From: Acidobacteriota bacterium
GTDB lineage: Bacteria; Acidobacteriota; Terriglobia; Terriglobales; Acidobacteriaceae
NCBI GenBank assembly: GCA_021780315.1
Contig: JAJXYY010000033.1
Span: 1-64,000, forward strand
Direction: 5' to 3'
DNA length: 64,000 nt
Each line of letters begins with the position of its first letter. Position 1 is the stretch's first letter. Of the stretch, positions 42,825-51,304 are shown piece by piece. Both the position numbers and the translations under genes were made by a program. Under the pieces are notes generated by a model. It did not search any database. It had not been told where the DNA came from and worked only from the letters and a program-made list of their open reading frames with translations.

Positions 42825-43772
42825 ATGAATCAGGTCGCAACCCAATTCCTGACCCGTTCTTTCGCCTTCAGCGAAACGATCGCACTTCTACTGTGCCGTG
42901 ATAAGGACTCGCGGCCACAGCAGCGCATAGTCACAGCCGAACAGGTGCTTCAGAATCGCTATTTGGCTTGGTTGACCCATCAGAACGAGGTGGGTTGGAA
43001 TATCTATGCTTCCGCGAATCCACTCCTACCCGACAGCCGAAAGCGTACCAAGGAATACGTCGCTTCAGTCCGCCATCTTTACATCGACATCGATGTGGAT
43101 GGCGACGCCCGGCTCGCTGCGCTGCGGGCAACGGATCGGGTTCCTGCACCGACAGCAATTTTGTCTACATCGCCGGGGAAATATCAGGTGCTCTGGCGCG
43201 TTGCAGGCTTTGACTTCGAGACCCAGGAACGAATGCTAAAACTACTCGCCGTTGCCTTCGGCGGCGATCTGGCTTGCACCGACCGGAATCGGGTTCTACG
43301 GCTGCCCGGCTTCTTCAATCGGAAGTATTCTCCCGCACACCTCGTCACGGTCGAATACTCGGCCACGAGAACATATTTGCCAGCCGACTTTTACCCTGAC
43401 GGGTTTGCTGCCTCTTCCGCGCAAGTCCGTGACGTTGGCGCTCGGAAATTGCCGCCCGTGAGACACTCCCTTTCCGAAGACGACTGGGCATGGACTCTGA
43501 GCGAGCTTCAGCGTGGAAAGGATGCCACGAAGCTGACGCGGGAGCTGGCTGTGCGACGGGCCGACAAAGCCAACCCTCTCTACTATGCGCAGCGCACTGT
43601 CGATATGGCTTCGGCTCGCCTATGGCTGGCCGAAGGGATTTGCATCAACGACATCATCACCATGCTCGAAGTGCGGCGTCGCTTCGAGGTTCCAGACACA
43701 GTTTGCACGGCCCGTGCGCAAGAGATTGCGATGACAGCGCAGCGCATGATTGCCCGTCAAAAGATGGCCTGA
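42825..43772 (+). CDS. RepB-like DNA primase
   Basis: 315 residues. An archaeo-eukaryotic-type primase like plasmid RepB' is indicated by the two metal Asp in YIDIDVDGD (about 83-91), then PGKYQVLWRV and CTDRNRVLRLPGFFNRKY. It would make primers on the transferred strand in the new host or start element replication. It is close to ssb and the transfer genes, typical of conjugative elements. A C-terminal helical part (WTLSELQRGKDATK...) is not recognised. Confidence 0.82.
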   Translation: MNQVATQFLTRSFAFSETIALLLCRDKDSRPQQRIVTAEQVLQNRYLAWLTHQNEVGWNIYASANPLLPDSRKRTKEYVASVRHLYIDIDVDGDARLAALRATDRVPAPTAILSTSPGKYQVLWRVAGFDFETQERMLKLLAVAFGGDLACTDRNRVLRLPGFFNRKYSPAHLVTVEYSATRTYLPADFYPDGFAASSAQVRDVGARKLPPVRHSLSEDDWAWTLSELQRGKDATKLTRELAVRRADKANPLYYAQRTVDMASARLWLAEGICINDIITMLEVRRRFEVPDTVCTARAQEIAMTAQRMIARQKMA

Positions 43773-43796
43773 TTCCACAACTCAAGGAGAACTGCT

Positions 43797-44111
43797 ATGC
43801 CACTGCTTGAAGTCGTACAAACCCGATACATCAGCGCATCCGTTCGGTTGACGGACGCGACCGCTCTACAACTCGATCAATACGCCGCCTTCATCCGTGC
43901 TTCAGCCGATGAAGTCATGGAACAGGCGCTTACCTATGTCTTTTCGAAAGACCGCGACTTTCAGGAGTTCCTGAAATCGCCTGAAGCGCAGCGCATTACG
44001 CCAACATTGCGAGTTCGGAGAGTGCCGGCAATTGAGGCCGCTGAGCCGCCTCAAAGGAAACCCGCGTCGGGCGTCGAATCGGGTGATTCGGTGCGGGGAT
44101 CGAAGGCGTGA
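43797..44111 (+). CDS. small protein of unknown function after the primase
   Basis: 104 residues with a strong AAGGAG ribosome site. The first half (SVRLTDATALQLDQYAAFIRASADEVMEQALTYVF, about 15-50) resembles a ribbon-helix-helix DNA binder, with one strand and two helices; the rest is a basic tail. It may bind the repeats that follow. A hairpin overlaps its stop (44102-44120). Confidence 0.6.
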   Translation: MPLLEVVQTRYISASVRLTDATALQLDQYAAFIRASADEVMEQALTYVFSKDRDFQEFLKSPEAQRITPTLRVRRVPAIEAAEPPQRKPASGVESGDSVRGSKA

Positions 44112-44142
44112 TTCGCCTTCCAATCCCATACCGGAACCACAA

Positions 44143-44157
44143 CGGTGCTTCGCACCG
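44143..44157. repeat. hairpin in the transfer-gene control region
   Basis: CGGTGC (44143-44148) pairs with GCACCG (44152-44157) over loop TTC. A second hairpin, GAAGGCG / CGCCTTC (44102-44108 and 44114-44120), lies just before it. They precede the GGTGCAC palindromes. Confidence 0.55.
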
Positions 44158-44195
44158 GGAGAATTTCGACACTCCACCCCTGAAAGGGTCGTGCA

Positions 44196-44265
44196 GGTGC
44201 ACCGTGGTGCACTTGCTACGCCCTCAACTCAATAGCGATTTCAAGTGCACCTGGGTGCACTTTGA
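44196..44265. promoter_or_regulatory. cluster of GGTGCAC inverted repeats: operator or oriT
   Basis: GGTGCACC (44196-44203) and GGTGCAC (44206-44212) form one pair. TTCAAGTGCACC (44240-44251) and GGTGCACTTTGAA (44253-44265) form a second palindrome with one inserted base. Four copies of the same core sit in 70 bases, directly upstream of the relaxosome-like gene (44280), the coupling protein and the relaxase. Such sites bind the accessory protein at oriT or are its operator. A nick site was not identified. Confidence 0.55.
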
Positions 44266-44279
44266 AAAGTGAGCACTGA

Positions 44280-44648
44280 ATGGCCATTTTGAAGAAGACT
44301 TCAGATCAGGAATCCAACAAGGAGCGAGGGATGCTTCGTGTATTTCCCGTTACCACGAAGCTGACCAAGGAAGAACAAAAAGCCATCACTGCGTTTGCTC
44401 AATCCCAGGGCGTTGCGCGCGGGCAGTGGATACGCGACGTGCTTCTCGCCGAAATGCAGCGTGCCTCGCTAAATCATGACGCATCTCTGGCCGAGATTCT
44501 TGGCGTGCGCCTGCTATTGGTCAACGTGCTTCGACCGCTCGCCGCCGGTCAGAAAATGTCGCCTGAAACATTCGACAAACTCCTCGACGAAATCAGCACT
44601 ACGAAGCACGATCTGGCAGGCAAACTGGCGGCGGAACGCAGGAGATAA
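44280..44648 (+). CDS. relaxosome accessory / MobC-like protein
   Basis: 122 residues. It has an RHH-like beginning (LRVFPVTTKLTKEEQKAITAFAQSQGVARGQWIRDVLLAEM, about 19-60), then a helical tail. This matches plasmid MobC/TraJ-type accessory proteins that bind near oriT and help the relaxase. It lies just after the inverted repeats and before virD4. The family is assigned by build and position. Confidence 0.65.
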   Translation: MAILKKTSDQESNKERGMLRVFPVTTKLTKEEQKAITAFAQSQGVARGQWIRDVLLAEMQRASLNHDASLAEILGVRLLLVNVLRPLAAGQKMSPETFDKLLDEISTTKHDLAGKLAAERRR

Positions 44649-44653
44649 TTGCC

Positions 44654-46660
44654 ATGGCGAAGACTATCTGGGGACGCAAAGAGACCATCGTCTGGCCGTA
44701 CCAGATCCCCATATACATTTACAGTGCGGTGCTTCTTTCTGCATTCACGAGCTTCGTGTTTGTGTGCGCCTGGATTCGATTCGGCGCGACTCCGCTTGAA
44801 CGCTACTACCTACCTATTTACGAGCGGACCACCGTCGTAAGCATGTTCAGCAAAACGCACCAAAGCACCTATCGCGTGCTCTTCATTGCCAGCGGCCAGC
44901 TCCCGGCGAGACCCGCATTGAATGGAGACTTGATACTCGGCAGGACACGAGAAGCTGACGGAAGAACGATTCCGCTTACGCTATCTCCCCGCGCCCAGCA
45001 GCATGGTTACAGCCTGCTCTTTCTCGGCCCCCGGCGCAGCTTTGTGGATGCCCGCTTCCAAGACTTTCTCAAAGATGTGGTCTATGACAAATTCACCCTT
45101 CTTGGGTTCTTTCGGCCACCGTTGATCGGCGGTCTGCTGGTCCTCATAGCGCTCCTCCCATTGGCGGCGTGGAAGGATGTGGAGCGGCAGAAACAGCTTC
45201 GTTACGGGAGGCGATTAAAGGGACCGGAGATGCTGACGCCCCGCCAATTCAACCGTGCTGTCAAAGGCGATGGCGCGGGCTTCAAAACCGATCAGATGCG
45301 CAAGATGCTCCGCATTCCCGGACGCGCGGAGGCTCAGCACATCCAGATCATCGGAGATACCGGCGCAGGTAAGACAGCGCTCATGTTTCAACTGCTTCGC
45401 CAGGTGCGCAGCCGTGGCGATTCGGCCATCGTCTACGATCCGGCGCGCGAGTTTGTGAAGCGGTTCTACGACCCTAGCCGCGGTGATGTGATTCTCAATC
45501 CGCTGGATTCACGTTGCCCATATTGGGGGCCAAGTGAAGAACTGCGCAGCCGCTCTGAAGCCAAAGCGCTGGCCGTCTCTCTCTTCCAGCCGCCGCAGGA
45601 TAAGAAGGGCGAGTTCTTCATCGAATCGCCCCAGAAAATCTTCGCCTTCTTGATGGCCTACGGGCCTACGCCAGATGAGCTGGTCGAGTGGATGTCAAAC
45701 CCGGAAGAGATCGACCGCAGACTGAAAGGGACCGAGCACGCGCACCTTATCGACCCGCACGCCCATCAGCAACGGGCTGGCGTGCTCGGCTCGCTCGGAC
45801 TGGTCGCCGACAGTCTTCGCCTGCTGCCTAAGAAGAGCGAGGCCAGCGGTGTCTGGACCGCTACCGAGTGGGCCGAGAATCGGCGAGGATGGCTATTTCT
45901 CACATCGCTCCCGGCGGAGCGCGAGGCCCTTCGCCCCCTTCAGAGTTTATGGATCGATTGGCTAGTCCTGCGCCTGTTAAACGAGCCAACGGAGGCACAG
46001 AAGCGGGTCTGGTTCGTCATCGATGAATTGGCGAGTTTGCAGAAGCTGCCGCAGCTTCATACCGCGATCACCGAGGCACGCAAAAGCCGCAACCCGGTTG
46101 TGCTGGGCTTCCAGGGCAAGGCTCAGCTCGAATACCTCTATGGGCACTTGGCCGAGGTCATGCTCTCGCAGCCAGCGACCAGCGTTTGGCTCACCACAAA
46201 GGAGCCGAGTGCCGGTGAATGGGTCTCAAAGTTCATCGGCAAAGTCGAAATCGAACGACTGCGCGAGACGCACTTTGACGGTACGCGCTCCGGACGTAAC
46301 TTCGCGCTCGACCGGCAGGTCGAACCACTTGTCCTGGAGTCTGAAATCTCCGGTCTTCCGGACTTGCACGCTTACATGAAGTATCAGAATTACGTTACCC
46401 GTTTCTCATTCCCGTACTTCGATATGCCGAAAATTGCGGAAGGCTTCGAGCGCCGCACGCGCCCCAATGATCAATTGCCATTCGATCCGGCATGCAAACG
46501 CGGTGCCAAGCGGGAAACTTCCTATGCGGAATTAAAGCAAGCCCCGGCCACCTCCGCACAGCCACAAGTCGATGTGTCCCCGGCGGCGCAACAGCTTGCC
46601 CCCGAGCCAATCCCGGCTCACGATCCAGACGAGCAGCAGAACCTCATTTTGCGAGGCTGA
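44654..46660 (+). CDS. virD4: VirD4/TraD-type coupling protein
   Basis: 668 residues. Two N-terminal membrane helices (YQIPIYIYSAVLLSAFTSFV and LLVLIALLPLAAW), then a RecA-type ATPase with Walker A GDTGAGKT (234-241) and Walker B VWFVIDELASLQKLPQL. A C-terminal Pro/Ala-rich tail may hold a relaxase contact. It brings the relaxosome to the secretion channel. AGGAGA precedes the ATG. It is closer to TraD of MobF systems than to short VirD4. Confidence 0.92.
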   Translation: MAKTIWGRKETIVWPYQIPIYIYSAVLLSAFTSFVFVCAWIRFGATPLERYYLPIYERTTVVSMFSKTHQSTYRVLFIASGQLPARPALNGDLILGRTREADGRTIPLTLSPRAQQHGYSLLFLGPRRSFVDARFQDFLKDVVYDKFTLLGFFRPPLIGGLLVLIALLPLAAWKDVERQKQLRYGRRLKGPEMLTPRQFNRAVKGDGAGFKTDQMRKMLRIPGRAEAQHIQIIGDTGAGKTALMFQLLRQVRSRGDSAIVYDPAREFVKRFYDPSRGDVILNPLDSRCPYWGPSEELRSRSEAKALAVSLFQPPQDKKGEFFIESPQKIFAFLMAYGPTPDELVEWMSNPEEIDRRLKGTEHAHLIDPHAHQQRAGVLGSLGLVADSLRLLPKKSEASGVWTATEWAENRRGWLFLTSLPAEREALRPLQSLWIDWLVLRLLNEPTEAQKRVWFVIDELASLQKLPQLHTAITEARKSRNPVVLGFQGKAQLEYLYGHLAEVMLSQPATSVWLTTKEPSAGEWVSKFIGKVEIERLRETHFDGTRSGRNFALDRQVEPLVLESEISGLPDLHAYMKYQNYVTRFSFPYFDMPKIAEGFERRTRPNDQLPFDPACKRGAKRETSYAELKQAPATSAQPQVDVSPAAQQLAPEPIPAHDPDEQQNLILRG

Positions 46661-46669
46661 GAATACCCC

Positions 46670-49432
46670 ATGCTGACCATTTCAAAGCCATTGGCCGCAG
46701 CGCAGGCGCAAACTTATCACGCCAAGGAGTTCACGTCTCCCGATCAGAGCTACTGGAGTCGAGGGCAGGATGTGAAGGGCGAATGGCAGGGTCAACTTGC
46801 GTCGAAGTTCGGACTCACAGGCTTCGTTGGAGCTGAGGAGTTTGCACGTCTAGCAGCGGGAAAAAATCCCGCGACCGGCGAACAACTCGTACAGCATCGC
46901 CAAGCACACCAGTACCAGAACAGTGACAGAAAAACGATTACATCAGTCGAACATCGCGCCGGTTGGGATGCCACTTTTTCTGCTCCCAAATCTGTCTCGT
47001 TGACCGCGCTGGTCGGCGGAGACGAGCGCGTCAGGATGGCTCATGGCGAGGCCGTGACTGCGGCTTTGGCGGAGTTGGAGCGATACACCCAGGCGAGAAT
47101 CGGCGGCAACCATCCGGCGGAGACCACTGGGCAGTTCGTTGCCGCCAAGTTCGAACACGATACCGCGCGCCCCGTGGATGGCTACGCCGCGCCTCAGCTT
47201 CACACACACGCCGTCATCTTCAATATGACCGAGCGTACGGACGGCTCCGCGCGCGCCCTCCAGCCACGTAGTCTCTTTGAGTCGCAGCAATTTGCGACGG
47301 CGGTCTATCAATCAGAGCTGATGTTCCGACTGAAGAATCTCGGGTACGAAATTGAAACAGGCCGCAGCGGCGCACCGGAGATCAAGGGCTACACGCAAGA
47401 GTATCTGGACGCCTCCAGCCCGCGCAGTCAACAAATACGCGCTTATATGGAGCGCAACGGATTTGAGGGACACGAGTCGGCGCAGATCGCCGCGCATTCG
47501 ACTCGCGACAAGAAGCAGATCCTTTCTCCTGCCGAGGTCTTGGCTGCCCATCGGCGGCTTGCCGCTGAGTTTGGCAATCAGGCGAACTTGGTCGTGGCCG
47601 AAGCCCGCGCCCGCGCATTGCAACAGCGGTCTGCGCCTCCTCTGGAGGCAACGCGGACACGCGCTCAGGAGGCTGTCACTTGGGCTCGTGACAAAGTGTT
47701 CGAACGCGAGGCCGTAGGCGACGAGCGCGGCATCTTCCGAGATGCACTCCGTCGCGGCATGGGCGAGATTCGCTACGGGGAGGTCCGCGCCAATTTCGAT
47801 GTGCGACATGCTTCAGGCGAGTTCCAGGAGATCGTCGGACCGAAACATGCGTCGGGCCGCCGCTTTACCACTCGACAAGTACTCGCGAACGAACGGGAAG
47901 TCGTTCGCACTATGCGAGAGGGGCAGGGGCAGACGCCACAAATTGCGCCGATTGAGCGCGCTGTTTCTTACACAGAAAAATACTCAACATTGAATTCCGG
48001 GCAGCGTCGAGCGATTGAGGAAGTGCTCATATCCCGTGACCGAGTGCAAGGCATCCAGGGCTATGCCGGAGTGGGCAAGACCACCGTCCTGGCTGCTATT
48101 CGCGAAGCAGCCGAAAAGAACGGCTACACCGTCGAGGGATTTGCGCCGACCTCCCGTGCCGCGCGCCAACTACAGGAAGCTGGTGTTTCCAGCGAAACCT
48201 TGCAGCGATTTCTTACGCGCGGAACTGCACCCAGCGCCGCACCGAGCGCGCGCCATCTGTACTTGCTCGATGAATCGAGCCTAGCCAGCACCAAACAAGT
48301 CCGTGAATTCCTTGCCAAGCTCGGCTCAGATGACCGCACTGTATTCGTGGGCGATACCCGCCAACATCAAGGTGTGGAGGCCGGAAAGCCTTTCGAACAA
48401 CTCGTTGAAGCAGGTATGCCAACGGTGCGTCTCGACCAAATTGTGCGCCAGCAGAACCCGGAACTAAAGGCCGCTGTCGAACATCTGGCCCGAGGGGAAA
48501 TGGCCGCTGGCGTCGAACTGCTTCAGCAGCAGGGGCGCATTCGCGAAATTGCCGAGCCAGCAGATCGCATCCAGGCAATTGCCCAGGACTATGTGGCCAA
48601 TCCCGAGAGAACATTGATTGTGTCGCCCGACAACGCTTCGCGTCGAGCGATCAATGACGTTGTCCGTCAGAACTTGCAGGCAACAGGAATCGTCGGACCC
48701 GAGAATCGTCAACTTCCGATACTCATTGCTCGTCAGGAGCTGACAGGCGCGGAACGCCGCTGGGCGTCGGGCTATGAGCGTGGCGATGTTCTGCGCTATG
48801 CGCGGGGAAGCCAGGAGGCGGGGATCGAGCGGGGGGAATATGCCCGCGTGGTCTCCGTCGATTCGAAGGAAAATCTGCTCACGGTTGAGAAACAGAATGG
48901 TGAACGGCACACCTACGATCCCCGTCGGCTGCAGGGCGTAAGCGTATATCGGGAAACCGAACAACAATTTTCGCGAGGAGACCGCATTCAATTCACGGCG
49001 CCTGACAAAGCGCTCGGCGTCGCGAACCGCGATCTCGCTGTTATTGACTCCATCGCAGACAATGGCCGCGTTTCGGCCCACCTCGACTCAGGCCGCAGGA
49101 TCGAGTTCGACCCGGCGGAGCATCGCCACTTTGACCATGGCTATGCTGTCACCAGCCACAGCTCGCAGGGGCTCACTGCGGAGCGTGTGCTCGTGAATGC
49201 CGACACCGGAGTGCACCCGGACCTACTCAATTCTCGCTTCGGCTACGTTTCCGTTTCCCGCGCCTCACAGGACGCACAGATTTTCACCAATGATGTGGGC
49301 CACCTTGCGGAAGCTCTCAGCCGCGATGTGAGCAAGACAGCGGCACTCGATTCGTTTAAAGGGGCGACTTCGGGATTGGAACATTCCACTGCAAGAGTGA
49401 TGGAAGTCGCCGGACTTGAATTGGGAGTATGA
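46670..49432 (+). CDS. MobF relaxase-helicase (TrwC/TraI family)
   Basis: 920 residues. The relaxase domain (about 1-300) has candidate catalytic Tyr16 and Tyr28 and the three-His metal site H163, H178, H180 (FEHDTAR ... QLHTHAV). The helicase domain follows, with Walker A GYAGVGKT (464-471), DESSL (Walker B) and a UvrD-like C-terminal end. It nicks oriT, stays bound to the 5' end and unwinds DNA during transfer. It starts 9 bases after virD4. Confidence 0.94.
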   Translation: MLTISKPLAAAQAQTYHAKEFTSPDQSYWSRGQDVKGEWQGQLASKFGLTGFVGAEEFARLAAGKNPATGEQLVQHRQAHQYQNSDRKTITSVEHRAGWDATFSAPKSVSLTALVGGDERVRMAHGEAVTAALAELERYTQARIGGNHPAETTGQFVAAKFEHDTARPVDGYAAPQLHTHAVIFNMTERTDGSARALQPRSLFESQQFATAVYQSELMFRLKNLGYEIETGRSGAPEIKGYTQEYLDASSPRSQQIRAYMERNGFEGHESAQIAAHSTRDKKQILSPAEVLAAHRRLAAEFGNQANLVVAEARARALQQRSAPPLEATRTRAQEAVTWARDKVFEREAVGDERGIFRDALRRGMGEIRYGEVRANFDVRHASGEFQEIVGPKHASGRRFTTRQVLANEREVVRTMREGQGQTPQIAPIERAVSYTEKYSTLNSGQRRAIEEVLISRDRVQGIQGYAGVGKTTVLAAIREAAEKNGYTVEGFAPTSRAARQLQEAGVSSETLQRFLTRGTAPSAAPSARHLYLLDESSLASTKQVREFLAKLGSDDRTVFVGDTRQHQGVEAGKPFEQLVEAGMPTVRLDQIVRQQNPELKAAVEHLARGEMAAGVELLQQQGRIREIAEPADRIQAIAQDYVANPERTLIVSPDNASRRAINDVVRQNLQATGIVGPENRQLPILIARQELTGAERRWASGYERGDVLRYARGSQEAGIERGEYARVVSVDSKENLLTVEKQNGERHTYDPRRLQGVSVYRETEQQFSRGDRIQFTAPDKALGVANRDLAVIDSIADNGRVSAHLDSGRRIEFDPAEHRHFDHGYAVTSHSSQGLTAERVLVNADTGVHPDLLNSRFGYVSVSRASQDAQIFTNDVGHLAEALSRDVSKTAALDSFKGATSGLEHSTARVMEVAGLELGV

Positions 49433-49572
49433 AAAGCGACATTTTTCCACTCAGAGATCTGCTGAATGTAATCAATACCAAAGAGGGCTGCTCCGTGCAG
49501 CATCACTCCGCAACTACTAACATGAAAGACCGCTGACAAATACGATCAGGCTCGAAAGGCATCATTGCGTTA

Positions 49573-50076
49573 TTACCTGCTTGAGACTATTTCGTTTGCC
49601 ACCTCCATGTGATGCTGCACTTGGTGTCTAAAATCCTCTGGGTGTTCAACATGCTTGAATGGCTCAGCCGTACCGCCTGTTCCACGTACAACAACACTGC
49701 CATAGCCCAAGACTCGCCCAAGAATCCCTTGATTCACGCCGATACTTTCCACCTTCGCCAAGAACAACTCGATTGTTCTTTTACTGAAAAGACCAACCTT
49801 GATAATCACCCGCTTATTCGTAACAGCCATTTCGACGGAGTTTCTGCGTAACTTTCCCAGAAATCCGAGTCCAGCCGCGACGACGATAAAGAACAACCCA
49901 ATCCACATCGCGTCACCGCTACCTTTTATGTCCGAAAGGGCAACTACAACTAATAGCAATCCGACAATCCCAAAGAGCGCAGCAAATACCACGCTCCACA
50001 AAATCGAAACCCAGTGGAGCCGAGTTCGATATAGCACGGTTTCCCCTGCGGTTAGATTCTTATCGATGTAGCTCAT
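49573..50076 (-). CDS. bacterial PH-domain membrane protein
   Basis: 167 residues. Two membrane helices (SILWSVVFAALFGIVGLLLVVVAL and AMWIGLFFIVVAAGLGFLG) are followed by a bPH2-like domain (MAVTNKRVIIKVGLFSKRTIELFLAKVESIGVNQGILGRVLGYGSVVVRGTGG). The domain binds lipids or proteins in other families; here the role is unknown. The start at 50076 has GGAG upstream. The gene is the first minus-strand gene after the transfer block. Confidence 0.82.
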   Translation of the reverse strand: MSYIDKNLTAGETVLYRTRLHWVSILWSVVFAALFGIVGLLLVVVALSDIKGSGDAMWIGLFFIVVAAGLGFLGKLRRNSVEMAVTNKRVIIKVGLFSKRTIELFLAKVESIGVNQGILGRVLGYGSVVVRGTGGTAEPFKHVEHPEDFRHQVQHHMEVANEIVSSR

Positions 50077-50101
50077 ATCAGTCTCCAAAATGACACAGGC
50101 G

Positions 50102-51178
50102 CTAAAGCGGCGGGAGAGCCGCCTTCTTTTCGGATTCCCACTGCTTCTTCTCGCGCGTGAATAATTGTTGATTATCTAAGAGTTCTAAGCTGGTTTTACC
50201 TAAGGAGTGGAGTGTCATTATCGGTCCGTGTTCATCGCATTCATAACGCAGCTGTGACTCGCCGGACAACCGATGCGTAACAGGGTTCAAGCACCAATCT
50301 ACTCCTTCGAAAGAGTTAGAACCATTTGGCTTTCCGAACTTTGCGATCACCTGCTGTTTGAACGCCGTGACGTCTGCATTCGTTGTGAGTTGCGGATAAT
50401 ATTTGATTGCTGTTGTGACTTCGGGCTGCTTAGGGTTTGCGGGATAAACGGTCGTAAAATAGAACTCCAACTTCACCGAGGGTGTCGATACTCTGATGGA
50501 GGTAAAGAAGTTGCTTTTTTCAGGGTAGAAGGGCCCCGCATTCTCATCATCGAACACAACATCAAGACAGGACTCAAGGTTGCAAGATCGATCATAAGTT
50601 GGTTTCAGGCTGAACCTTGCCTTAACTAGATCAAGTACTTCTTGGCCAGTCATGTAAAGATGAAAACCTAGAATCTCCGCCTTGGCGGGATCTACTGTTC
50701 CGCCGGAGGCGTCTTTAGTTGTCACGACGACTGGGTTCTTGGAAACAGATGTAAGGCTTGTGCCGGGCACCGCTTGCGCATTCCCCGGGTTGTTTTGTAT
50801 CCCATTGGGGTCGGAGCCTTGGGACGCCTCTATGTCATCTGCATGCACGCAGTCTGGGTGCACACCAGACACCACTCCGTAGTCGCATGTTTCATCGATC
50901 CGTTCTCTATACGTCGCCACGAGGCATTCTCTGGTGGTGCACTTATTGCGGTTTGCAATCCACTTACGCTGGTCATTTCGGAGAGTCTCTACAGGGCCTC
51001 CAAGATCAGCGCCTAGCATCGCTTTGTAGTTGTTCGAGAGAGCATCATCCAACTTCCTGAGCAACGGGTCCGAGCAAATCGTCTTCTCCGCAAAGGTCGA
51101 TGCCTTTGCACAATCAAAAGAAACGGCAAAGGCTGAAGACGACACAAAAAGTGCTGTAAGTGCAAGCAGTAATTTCAT
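50102..51178 (-). CDS. LprI-like (DUF1311) secreted protein
   Basis: 358 residues with a signal peptide (to about AFAVS). The DUF1311/LprI-N domain is seen at about 19-95 with its Cys pairs (FDCAKASTFAEKTICSDPLLRKLDDALSNNYKA... NKCTTRECLVATYRERID). LprI-type proteins inhibit lysozyme in mycobacteria; other family roles are unclear. The second half has additional Cys but no family I know. The start has AAGGAGG just before the ATG. It lies 25 bases upstream of the PH-domain gene on the same strand. Confidence 0.8.
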   Translation of the reverse strand: MKLLLALTALFVSSSAFAVSFDCAKASTFAEKTICSDPLLRKLDDALSNNYKAMLGADLGGPVETLRNDQRKWIANRNKCTTRECLVATYRERIDETCDYGVVSGVHPDCVHADDIEASQGSDPNGIQNNPGNAQAVPGTSLTSVSKNPVVVTTKDASGGTVDPAKAEILGFHLYMTGQEVLDLVKARFSLKPTYDRSCNLESCLDVVFDDENAGPFYPEKSNFFTSIRVSTPSVKLEFYFTTVYPANPKQPEVTTAIKYYPQLTTNADVTAFKQQVIAKFGKPNGSNSFEGVDWCLNPVTHRLSGESQLRYECDEHGPIMTLHSLGKTSLELLDNQQLFTREKKQWESEKKAALPPL

Positions 51179-51304
51179 ATGCCTCCTTAAAAGGGATACT
51201 TCGCGGTGACGTTTTCGGATGTGGTCTCGCATATGAACACGATGCTCCGTGCTCCTTCGGCAGTGCTCTCGGTGGCGTTGGTACTTCTCGGCTCGTCGCT
51301 CATG

